Assembly (NCBI GenBank): GCA_964617665.1
Contig: CAZUAH010000028.1
Location: 1-51,674 of the forward strand
Direction: 5' to 3'
DNA from: JADHUC01 sp964617665
GTDB taxonomy: Bacteria; Planctomycetota; Planctomycetia; Pirellulales; Pirellulaceae
Length of the DNA: 51,674 nucleotides
Below, piece by piece: positions 7,485-14,856 of the stretch. The translations under genes and the position numbers were made by a program. Each line of letters begins with the position of its first letter. Positions within the stretch are counted from its first letter, which is position 1. A model generated the notes under the pieces. The model was not told where the DNA came from. It saw only the letters and a program-made list of their open reading frames with translations, and ran no database searches.

Positions 7485-10334
7485 CTATGGCTCAGGGCTG
7501 ATGTTGGGACGGGCCAGTGTCCCGTTGTCAAGGTCGTCCCGGAGCAACTGATTGAGCCAGTGAGCCGCGGTTCTCAGCCTGAGGTTCCGGTTGCCGTCTT
7601 CGTTCTCGAATGAGCCTCGCGCGATGTCGAAGCCCATATGGTAGATTCCATCGGCCACGGTGTTGACGGCGTTTTCGCCGAACAGGCGCGTCGTCGCACC
7701 GTCGTTCTGAACCAGGTGGAAACCGGTCTCTTCGTCTCCTTCGTCGTCCCCGTGGAGTTCCACCCACTCGTCGTCGTGATTGGCCTGAATGTAGACGTTG
7801 ATGTTGATCATGTCGTACATGTCAAACTGGCCGTCCTTCGCCGCGCCGGTTGCCTCGATCGCTTCGATCAGGATTTCGTTCATCCTATTGGCCGCACGTG
7901 CGCCAGTGGTGATCTCACTGGTCGAGATCCTGCGGTTCAGTTCGGGATCGGCAGCAACAAGGTCGACCAGCTTGTCAAGCCCCGTACCCGTCGTGCCTGT
8001 GGCATAGGCGTTTGCGTCGGGATTGCTCAGCGAGCCGTTGGCGAGATCCTCGGCAAGTAAATCGTTCAACCACCAAGCGAGCGTCTCGACGCGGACGTTT
8101 CGATTGCCATCCTCGTTCAGCACGTTGTTGCCCACGATATCAAAGCCCAAATGGAAAATGCCGTCGGCTACGGTGTTCACGGCGTTGTTGTCGAACAACC
8201 GCGATATGGCGCCGTCGTTTTGGACCAGGTGGAACCCGGTCTCCTCGTCGCCTTCGTCGTCGCCGTGAAGTTCGACCCATTCCTCGTAATGGTTCGCCTG
8301 GATGTACGCGTTCAGGTCGCGCACGTCGGCAGTATTGATTTCACCGTCGTTGGCTACGCCCGTCGCCTTGATTGCCTCGATCAGGATGAGGTTCATGGCA
8401 TCGGCTGCGCGGGCGCCGGCGGTGATCTCGCTGGTCGCAATCCTCAAATTCAGATACGGATCGACTGTGACAGTTTCGACCAGCGAATCGAGGCCCGTAC
8501 CCGTCGTGCCTTCGGCATAAGGATTCACGTCCGGATTGTTCAGCGAGCCGCTGACAAGATCCTCGGCAAGCAGGTCGTTCAGCCACCACGCGAGCGTCTC
8601 GACGCGGGCGTTTCGGTTGCCATCCTCGTTCAGCGCGTTGCTGCCCACGATATCAAAGCCTAAATGGTAGATGCCGTCGGCCACAGTGTTGACCGCGTTG
8701 GTGGCGTACAGTCGCGTTATCGCGCCGTCGTTCTGGACCAAGTGGAAACCGGTTTCTTCACCGTCCTCGTCATCGCCGTGGAGTTCAACCCATCGTTCGT
8801 AATGGTTGGCTTGGATGTAGGCGTTCAGGTCGCGTACGTCGGCGGTGTTGATATCGCCGTCGTTGGCCAAGCCTGTTGCCGTGATTGCCTCGATGATGAT
8901 GCGGTTCATCGCATCGGCATACTCGGCGCCGGCGGTGATCTCGCTGGTCGGGATTCTCAGATTCAGGCCCAGATCAGCGACGATGATGTTGACGAGGCTG
9001 TCGAGGCCTGTACCCGTGGTACCTTCGGCATAGGGGACGACGTTCGGATTGCTGAACGTGCCATCGGCAAGATCGTCTTCGAGCAGTTCATCGAGCCACC
9101 AGGCGGCCGTTTCCACGCTAACGTTTTTGTTGCCGTCCTCGTTCAAGAACCGGTTTGCCACGATGTCGAAGCCGATATGGTACAGACCGTCGGCTACGGT
9201 GTTGACGGCATTGTTCGCGAACAGGCGCGTTATGGCGCCGTCGTTTTGGACCAAGTGGAACCCGGTCTCTTCGTTAGCTTCGTCGTCGCCATGAAGCTCG
9301 ACCCACTTGTCGTAGTGGTTGGCCTGGATCCACGCATTCAGATCGCGCATGTCGGCGGCGTTGATCTCGCCATCGTTGCCCAAACCCGTCGCCATGATGG
9401 CATCAATGATAATGTGGTTCATGGCGTCGGCGGCCGCAGCGCCTTCGGCGATTTCGTCCGGGTCAACTCGACGGTATAGGCCCAAATCAGTGAAGATGAT
9501 ATCGACCAGCGTGTCCAAGCCCGTTCCCGTTGTGCCATTGGTTGGTCCCGCAACAGCTACATCCCCGCCAATCGACGCGATCTCTAGCCGGCTCTGGGCC
9601 CGATTGTAGATGGTGAAGTCTTCGATTGTGCCGTCGAAGTAGTCCGCCGTCCAATCCGGCCTGTAATCCGAGCGGGCCCACGTGTTGGCGCCGATCGCCA
9701 GGCTTTCCGTGTTTGTGTCGATGCCGGTGATGAAATCAGACCGCACGGCCTCCAGCTTCCCGTCCACGTAGAGGCGGAAGCCGTCGTCGCCAAAGCTCAC
9801 CGCCACATGGTGCGGCTCGCCGGCTTTGATCAGTGATTTGGAGGTCAGCCATGCCGACTTGCCTGTGTTCTGCAATCGCACCTCGACGCGTCCGTTGCGG
9901 ACAAACGCCGTCAGATGCCCTCCGTCGCCATAACCGCTGGCGTCCTTGGAGAATAGCGTTTTGCGGCCCGACACATCGTCGGCGTTAAAGCTCACTGCCA
10001 CCGTACCATTGGCCAGGGCCAACTCGTCCGAGTGAGGCACCTCGACGTAATCGTCCGGCGTCTCCATCACCACGCTGTCAACCGAGAGGACTACGGCAGC
10101 GGTAATGTCCGCAGGGTCCGGCACCAAATCTGGATTGACGAGCCCGCCGCTCGCAAGATCCTCCTCCAGCAAATCACCCAGCCAGAACGCGGCCGTTCGG
10201 ACGCTGACGTTCTTGTTGCCGTCTTCGTTCAGGAAACGGCCGCTCACAATGTCGAAGCCCATGTGGTAGAGACCGACGCGATATTGCGCCGTCGTTCTGC
10301 ACAAGGTGGAAGCCGGTCTCGTCGTCGTCTTCAT
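7485..10334 (-). CDS. C-terminal part of the giant repeat protein: end of module 4, LamG domain, modules 5-8 (separated by a frameshift)
   Basis: This open frame is the continuation of the ORF that starts at 14481. Its first 20 or so codons are an out-of-frame reading of module 4; true homology begins at GLYHMGFDIVSGRF, just after the lesion near 10275. It then holds a laminin-G/concanavalin-like domain (about 9550-10106, with GFRLYVDGKLE and TIEDFTIYNRA) and four further modules of about 171 residues (starts near 9540, 9027, 8514 and 8000). It ends after GTLARPNISPEP without a sorting tail that I recognise. It has no signal peptide and no convincing start, so it is unlikely to be exported alone. 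Gene callers may annotate it separately; I read it as the 3' part of a broken gene. If the frameshift is an assembly error, the full product is about 2,340 residues. Confidence 0.8.
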   Translation of the reverse strand: MKTTTRPASTLCRTTAQYRVGLYHMGFDIVSGRFLNEDGNKNVSVRTAAFWLGDLLEEDLASGGLVNPDLVPDPADITAAVVLSVDSVVMETPDDYVEVPHSDELALANGTVAVSFNADDVSGRKTLFSKDASGYGDGGHLTAFVRNGRVEVRLQNTGKSAWLTSKSLIKAGEPHHVAVSFGDDGFRLYVDGKLEAVRSDFITGIDTNTESLAIGANTWARSDYRPDWTADYFDGTIEDFTIYNRAQSRLEIASIGGDVAVAGPTNGTTGTGLDTLVDIIFTDLGLYRRVDPDEIAEGAAAADAMNHIIIDAIMATGLGNDGEINAADMRDLNAWIQANHYDKWVELHGDDEANEETGFHLVQNDGAITRLFANNAVNTVADGLYHIGFDIVANRFLNEDGNKNVSVETAAWWLDELLEDDLADGTFSNPNVVPYAEGTTGTGLDSLVNIIVADLGLNLRIPTSEITAGAEYADAMNRIIIEAITATGLANDGDINTADVRDLNAYIQANHYERWVELHGDDEDGEETGFHLVQNDGAITRLYATNAVNTVADGIYHLGFDIVGSNALNEDGNRNARVETLAWWLNDLLAEDLVSGSLNNPDVNPYAEGTTGTGLDSLVETVTVDPYLNLRIATSEITAGARAADAMNLILIEAIKATGVANDGEINTADVRDLNAYIQANHYEEWVELHGDDEGDEETGFHLVQNDGAISRLFDNNAVNTVADGIFHLGFDIVGNNVLNEDGNRNVRVETLAWWLNDLLAEDLANGSLSNPDANAYATGTTGTGLDKLVDLVAADPELNRRISTSEITTGARAANRMNEILIEAIEATGAAKDGQFDMYDMININVYIQANHDDEWVELHGDDEGDEETGFHLVQNDGATTRLFGENAVNTVADGIYHMGFDIARGSFENEDGNRNLRLRTAAHWLNQLLRDDLDNGTLARPNISPEP

Positions 10335-13300
10335 CGTCGCCGTGAAGCTCGACCCATTCGTTGTAGTGACTGGCTTGGATATGGGCGTTGATATCGTACA
10401 TATCGTAGACGTCGATTTCGCCGTCGTTGCCCACGCCGGTGGCTGTGATCGCCCCGATAATAATGTGATTCATCGCATCGGCGTATTCAGCGCCGGCGGT
10501 GATCTCACTGGTTGGGATCTTCAGATTCAGCCTCAGATCGCTGGTGATGATATCGACCAAGCTGTCGAGTCCCGTGCCCGTGGTGCCTTCGGCATAGGGG
10601 GCGACGTCCGGATTATTCAGCGCACCGCTGGCCAGGTCGCCCTCGAGCAGTTCATCGAGCCATAGAGCAGCCGTTTCGACGCTGACGTTGCGGTTACCGT
10701 CCTCGTTCAGGAAGCGGTTCGCCACGATGTTGAAACCGATGTGGTAAAGGCCATCGGCCACCGTGTTGACGGCATTGTTTGCGAACAGACGCGATATGGC
10801 ACCGTCGTTTTGGACCAGGTGGAAACCGGTCTCTTCATCGCCTTCGTCGTCGCCGTGCAGTTCTACCCATGCGTCATAATGGTTGGCCTGGATCCATGCG
10901 TTCAAGTCGCGCATGTCCGCGGCATTGATCTCGCTATCGTTGCCCAACCCGGTCGCTGTGATGGCCGCGACGATGATATGGTTCATCGCGTCGGCGGCCG
11001 TGGCAGCCGTGGTGATCTCGCTGGTTGGGATCCTTCGGTTCAGCCCCAGATCGCTGGTGATGATGCCGACCAGATCGTCGAGGCCCGTACCCGTGGTGCC
11101 TTCGGCATAGGGATTCACGTCCGGGTTGCGCAGCTCGCCGCTGGCGAGATCCTCACGCAGCAGACTGGTGAACCAGGCAGCGATTGTCTCGACACGAGCG
11201 TTTCGGTTCCCGTCCTCGTTCAGCAGATTATTGCCAACGATGTCGAATCCCAGATGGTAAATCCCATCGGCCACGGTGTTGACGGCGTTTCTGTCGTACA
11301 GACGCGTCGTTGCGCCGTCGTTTTGGACCAGGTGGAAACCGGTTTCTTCACCATTGTCTTCATCGTCGCCGTGAAGCTCGACCCACCGATCGTAGTGATT
11401 GGCCTGGATATATGCATTCAAGTCGCGCACATCGGCGGCGTTGATTTCACCATCGTTGGCCAAGCCGGTCGCCTTGATCGCCTCGATGATGATGCCGTTC
11501 ATGGCGTTGGCATATTCCGCACCGGCCATGATCTCACTGGTCGCGATCTTCTGGTTTAAGCCCGGATCGGCCATGATGATCTCGACCAAGCTATCCAGAC
11601 CGGTTCCCGTGGTCGCTTCGGTATAGGGATCCACGTCCGGGTTGCGCAACGCGCTGCTCGCCAGGTCCTCGCGAAGCAGCGTATCGAGCCAGTGGGCGGC
11701 CATTTCGACTCGGACGTTGCGGTTGCCGTCCTCGTTCAAGAAGCGGCCCGCCACGATATCGAAGCCCATGTGATACAACCCGTCGGCCACGGTGTTCACG
11801 GCGTTGTAGGCACCAAATAGATACGTGGTCGCGCCGTCGTTCTGGACCAAGTGGAAGCCTGTTTCTTCGTAGGTTTCATCGTCGCCGTGAAGCGCGACCC
11901 ACTGCTCGTAGCGGTTTGCCTGAATCCAAGCATTCAGGTCATACATGTCCGCCGTGTTGATCTCGTCGTCGTTGGCCAAGCCCGTGGCATTGATGGCGGC
12001 CAGGATGATATGGTTCATGGCATTGGCGGCTGCGGCACCTTCGGCGATTTCGACTGGATCCACGCGCCGGTCTAGCCCGGGATCGGCCATGATGATGTCG
12101 ACCAGTTGATCGAGGCCGGTGTTCGTGGTGCTTTGAGCCGCGTCGCCTGGAGCCAGTAAATTGTCGACCGTCGCGCGGACCTTCGCATTGCCGTTGTGCT
12201 CGAACGAATCCAGGCCGTCGCCCTCGCCCGCGTAGAGCCACGTGGTAGCCTGTGAGCCCGCGATAAGCGTATCGTTGCCAGGGCCACCGCGATACTCAGC
12301 GGCGGAGTGATTCGAAGCGAAGACGGTGTCGTTACCAGATGCTGCATCGACTTCAGCAATGTCGACCAGTTCCGTTTCACTGAAATCCAGCGTATCACTG
12401 CGCCAACTGTTCCGGACGACGGTATCGCCAGAGGCGTGGCCCTGGAACGTATCCACGCCGTTTTCGTAACTGCCGATCCCAACCACCGTGTCTCTCGACT
12501 CGGCCTTTGCCACCACGGTCGCCGCGCCGTTGTCACGCAAGTTGTCATAGCCGTTTCTGTCGCCCGCATACACCCAGGTTGTATCGCGAGCGCCGGCGTA
12601 AAGGTTGTCGTATCCAGAACCGCCGCGATACGTTCCAGGGCTCAGGTCTGAAGCGATGACCGTATCGTTACCGGATCCTGCGTCGACTTCGCCGATGTCG
12701 ACCAGTTCGGTGTTGCTGAAGTCCAAGGTCTTGCTGCGCCAACTGTCGCGGATAACGGTCTTGCCGTTGGCATGCCCTTGGAAGATGTCCACGCCGTTCG
12801 CATAACCGTTGACCCCGATTACCGTGCCTGCCGACTCGGCCTTCGCCATCACGGTCGACGCGCCGTTGTCCTGAAAAACGTCGTAGCCGTTTCCGTCACC
12901 GGCGAACAACCACGTCGTGTCCTTGGTACCGGCGTTCAGCGTGTCGTAACCCGATCCGCCGCGGTAGACACCAGGGCTCACGTCCGAAGCCATGATCGTG
13001 TCGTTACCGGATCCGGCATCGACTTCGGCTATGTTGACCAGTTCCGTGCTGCTGAAGTCCAAGGTCTTGCTGCGCCAACTGTCACGGATCACCGTGTCGC
13101 CGGACTCGTGCCCTTGGAAAATGTCCACACCATTCACATAACCATTGACCCCAATCACCGTGCCTTCCAATTCCGCCGTCGCCACTACCGTAGCCTCGCC
13201 GTTGTCGCGGAACGTGTCGTAGCTGCTTCCGTCGCCCGCGAACAGCCATGTCGTGTCCTGAATTCCGGCGTCCAGCGTGTCGTAACCCGAACCGCCGCGG

Positions 13301-14481
13301 TACGCGCCCGGCGTCAAATCCGAAGCGATGATCGTATCGTTGCCCGAACCGGCGTCTACTTCGGCGATGTCGATAAGCTGCGTGCTACTGAAGTCCAAGG
13401 TCTTGCTGCGCCAACTGTCGCGCACGATAGTGTCGCCATCGGCGTGTCCTCGAAAAACGTCCACGCCGTTCGTGTAACCGTTGATCCCGATCACCGCTCC
13501 CGTCGATTCCGCCATCGCCACCACCGTAGCGGCGCCGTTATCGCGGAACGTGTCGTAGCTGTTCCCAGTGCCCGCGAACAGCCATGTCGTGTCCTGAGTG
13601 CCGGCGTCCAGTGTGTCGTAACCCGAACCGCCGCGGTACGTCCCTGGGCTCAGGTCCGAGGCGATGATTGTGTCGTTGCCGGATCCGGCGTCCACTTCGG
13701 CGATGCCAACAAGCTCCGTGTTGCTGAAGTCCAACGTGCGGCTGCGCCAACTGTCACGGACAATGGTATCGCCAGGGCCCTCAAACGCCTCGACGCCATT
13801 CGCATATCCGTTGATACCAATTTCGGTATCGGGCATGGCGGCAAAGACCCGATCCTGCCCATCGCCACCGTTGAAGCTATCGTAGCCGGTGCCGGTTCCT
13901 GTGAAGAGGAATACATCATGGCCCGCGCCACCTTCGAACGTGTCGTAGCCCGTGCCGCCGATGAGGATATCGTCGTTGCCGACGCCTTTGAGCACGTCAT
14001 GGCCACCCAGCCCAAGGATCAGGTCCCGCTCGTCGGTGCCAACAAGCGTCTCGCTGCGCCACGTGCCGACGATCACGTTATCGTAGAGCCCAACGAAGTC
14101 GCCGTGATGAAGTGATCGCTCGAAGCGGTCGAAATTGACCAGCCGGAGTTTGAGTGGGGCGACCTCGAACGCCTCGCTAGAATTCCCAGCGGCCAAATGC
14201 TCCTGGTACGCTTCCAGTGCAGTCTCGACATCCGCCGCCTTCGCCTCGTCAAGCGCCACACCGATCCATGCAAGGCCCGACGAGCCGGCCCCATCGACGT
14301 CCTGCCAAGCCGAACGGTCGAGCGCCGTTTCCACCGGATCGCCAAGCCCTCCTGCATCCAGCAGGACGCGCGGCTCCAACGGTTCGACACGAACTGCACT
14401 GCGCCGGATCTGTCGGCGTTTCTTGGATCGACGTTTGCCTCCAAACCAACCACTACGACTGCGCGAACTTCGCCTCTTCAT
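10174..14481 (-). CDS. N-terminal part of a giant LEPR-type surface protein with RTX-like and dockerin-like repeats (frameshifted 3' end)
   Basis: The ATG at 14481 has AAGGGG six bases upstream; a GTG at 14508 is possible. The N-terminus is very basic (MKRRSSRSRSGWFGGKRR) and is followed by VEPLEPRVLLD, the LEPR-XLL motif found near the start of very large planctomycete exported proteins. After about 100 variable residues come short RTX-like nonapeptides (GGTGYDTFEGG, GGAGHDVF). Five near-identical 112-residue repeats follow, then three full and one interrupted 171-residue module. The frame stays open to 10174, but the last 34 residues (after NDGAISR) are out of frame because 35 bp are missing near 10275. 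Aspartate- and glycine-rich repeats suggest calcium-dependent folding and a surface or extracellular role (inference). The sigma-54 activator gene lies 375 bp upstream in the same direction. Confidence 0.85.
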   Translation of the reverse strand: MKRRSSRSRSGWFGGKRRSKKRRQIRRSAVRVEPLEPRVLLDAGGLGDPVETALDRSAWQDVDGAGSSGLAWIGVALDEAKAADVETALEAYQEHLAAGNSSEAFEVAPLKLRLVNFDRFERSLHHGDFVGLYDNVIVGTWRSETLVGTDERDLILGLGGHDVLKGVGNDDILIGGTGYDTFEGGAGHDVFLFTGTGTGYDSFNGGDGQDRVFAAMPDTEIGINGYANGVEAFEGPGDTIVRDSWRSRTLDFSNTELVGIAEVDAGSGNDTIIASDLSPGTYRGGSGYDTLDAGTQDTTWLFAGTGNSYDTFRDNGAATVVAMAESTGAVIGINGYTNGVDVFRGHADGDTIVRDSWRSKTLDFSSTQLIDIAEVDAGSGNDTIIASDLTPGAYRGGSGYDTLDAGIQDTTWLFAGDGSSYDTFRDNGEATVVATAELEGTVIGVNGYVNGVDIFQGHESGDTVIRDSWRSKTLDFSSTELVNIAEVDAGSGNDTIMASDVSPGVYRGGSGYDTLNAGTKDTTWLFAGDGNGYDVFQDNGASTVMAKAESAGTVIGVNGYANGVDIFQGHANGKTVIRDSWRSKTLDFSNTELVDIGEVDAGSGNDTVIASDLSPGTYRGGSGYDNLYAGARDTTWVYAGDRNGYDNLRDNGAATVVAKAESRDTVVGIGSYENGVDTFQGHASGDTVVRNSWRSDTLDFSETELVDIAEVDAASGNDTVFASNHSAAEYRGGPGNDTLIAGSQATTWLYAGEGDGLDSFEHNGNAKVRATVDNLLAPGDAAQSTTNTGLDQLVDIIMADPGLDRRVDPVEIAEGAAAANAMNHIILAAINATGLANDDEINTADMYDLNAWIQANRYEQWVALHGDDETYEETGFHLVQNDGATTYLFGAYNAVNTVADGLYHMGFDIVAGRFLNEDGNRNVRVEMAAHWLDTLLREDLASSALRNPDVDPYTEATTGTGLDSLVEIIMADPGLNQKIATSEIMAGAEYANAMNGIIIEAIKATGLANDGEINAADVRDLNAYIQANHYDRWVELHGDDEDNGEETGFHLVQNDGATTRLYDRNAVNTVADGIYHLGFDIVGNNLLNEDGNRNARVETIAAWFTSLLREDLASGELRNPDVNPYAEGTTGTGLDDLVGIITSDLGLNRRIPTSEITTAATAADAMNHIIVAAITATGLGNDSEINAADMRDLNAWIQANHYDAWVELHGDDEGDEETGFHLVQNDGAISRLFANNAVNTVADGLYHIGFNIVANRFLNEDGNRNVSVETAALWLDELLEGDLASGALNNPDVAPYAEGTTGTGLDSLVDIITSDLRLNLKIPTSEITAGAEYADAMNHIIIGAITATGVGNDGEIDVYDMYDINAHIQASHYNEWVELHGDDEDDDETGFHLVQNDGAISRRSLPHGLRHCERPFPERRRQQERQRPNGRVLAG
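10269..10284 (-). other. 35-bp deletion junction causing the frameshift between the two halves of the giant protein
   Basis: In the sister module at about 10741-10806, 36 bases separate the codons for Gly-Leu-Tyr-His from those for Ile-Ser-Arg. At the equivalent place here, around 10275, only one base (g) remains. The missing 35 bases encoded LFANNAVNTVAD, present in all other modules. Because 35 is not a multiple of three, the frame changes. A 35-bp loss is not a homopolymer error, so it is either a real deletion or a misassembly within repeats. Confidence 0.8.
12232..13902 (-). repeat. Five tandem repeats of about 336 bp (112 residues) in the giant surface protein
   Basis: A strict 336-bp period is visible from the recurring string gcgccaactgt near 12400, 12736, 13072, 13408 and 13744. 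Each unit encodes AGxGxxYDTFRDNG, then IGxNGYxNGVDxFxGH, RDSWRSKTLDFS, EVDAGSGNDT and YRGGSGYDTL. The first copy is slightly shorter (about 109 residues) and the last is the most diverged. The GSGNDT and GGSGYDTL parts resemble single RTX calcium turns embedded in a longer unit. Strong similarity between neighbouring copies implies recent duplication or ongoing homogenisation. Confidence 0.9.
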
Positions 14482-14856
14482 GGGTCGCCCCTTCTGTGAT
14501 AATCCCACTGGCCCGAGAAAGTAGCAGATTTGCCTCGCCTGACCCGGAACGGCAGTGAGTGGCAGAGATTGCCAACGGTTGTCTCTATCCGCTCACGCCC
14601 ACCGATGGCCAGCGCTGGCAACTCCTGTTCCACGAGATGCCGCCAGGTTTGATCAAGCCACCGACTGGTGGGACGCCTGCCCTGTCTAGGTCAGGAAGGA
14701 AAAGAAAGTGTGCTACGATTGTATGGCAAACGTCATGCCCAACGGTTCCTGCAGACAAAGCGATTTCTAAGACGTTGTCTGCCAAGGCATTACGGCTTGC
14801 CGAATCGTCGAGTGTCGTGCTAGCCTAGTGCGACCCCCACGAAATATCGCGGCCAC
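14482..14856. other. 375-bp intergenic gap between the sigma-54 activator and the giant protein gene
   Basis: No convincing gene. Short ORFs occur on both strands but lack ribosome binding sites and recognisable products. It should hold the promoter of the giant protein gene and the 3' end of the activator transcript. A perfect CACGAC/GTCGTG hairpin spans the activator stop codon (about 14857-14875). I looked for a -24/-12 sigma-54 promoter (GG and GC separated by ten bases with the usual context) on the minus strand and found no good match; a TGGCAGAGATTGCCA palindrome near 14560 has the wrong spacing. Confidence 0.4.

Larger units (their letters stand above)
7485..12129 (-). repeat. Eight copies of a 171-residue (513-bp) module, interrupted by a LamG domain after copy 4
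   Basis: Copies start near 12129, 11616, 11103, 10590, 9540, 9027, 8514 and 8000. Each reads TTGTGLDxLVxII, then SEITAGAxxADAMN, NDGEINAADVRDLNAYIQAN, WVELHGDDE, ETGFHLVQNDGA, AVNTVADGxYHxGFDIV, NEDGNxN and a closing WLxxLLxxDL. The NDGEINAADVRDLNAYI part aligns with one half of a type I dockerin (calcium loop plus helix). Copy 4 carries the 35-bp deletion and is followed by the LamG domain (9550-10106). I recall similar blocks in RTX-type secreted proteins of marine bacteria but cannot verify this here. Confidence 0.88.

Noticed and set aside
12232..13902. Regularly spaced repeats considered as a CRISPR array
   Set aside because: The period is 336 bp, the repeats are coding and nearly contiguous, and no cas genes are nearby.
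12772..14115. A 447-codon plus-strand ORF across the giant protein gene
   Set aside because: It is antisense to the 112-residue repeats and simply mirrors their period. It has no ribosome binding site or domain, and the minus strand has LEPR and RTX-like motifs.
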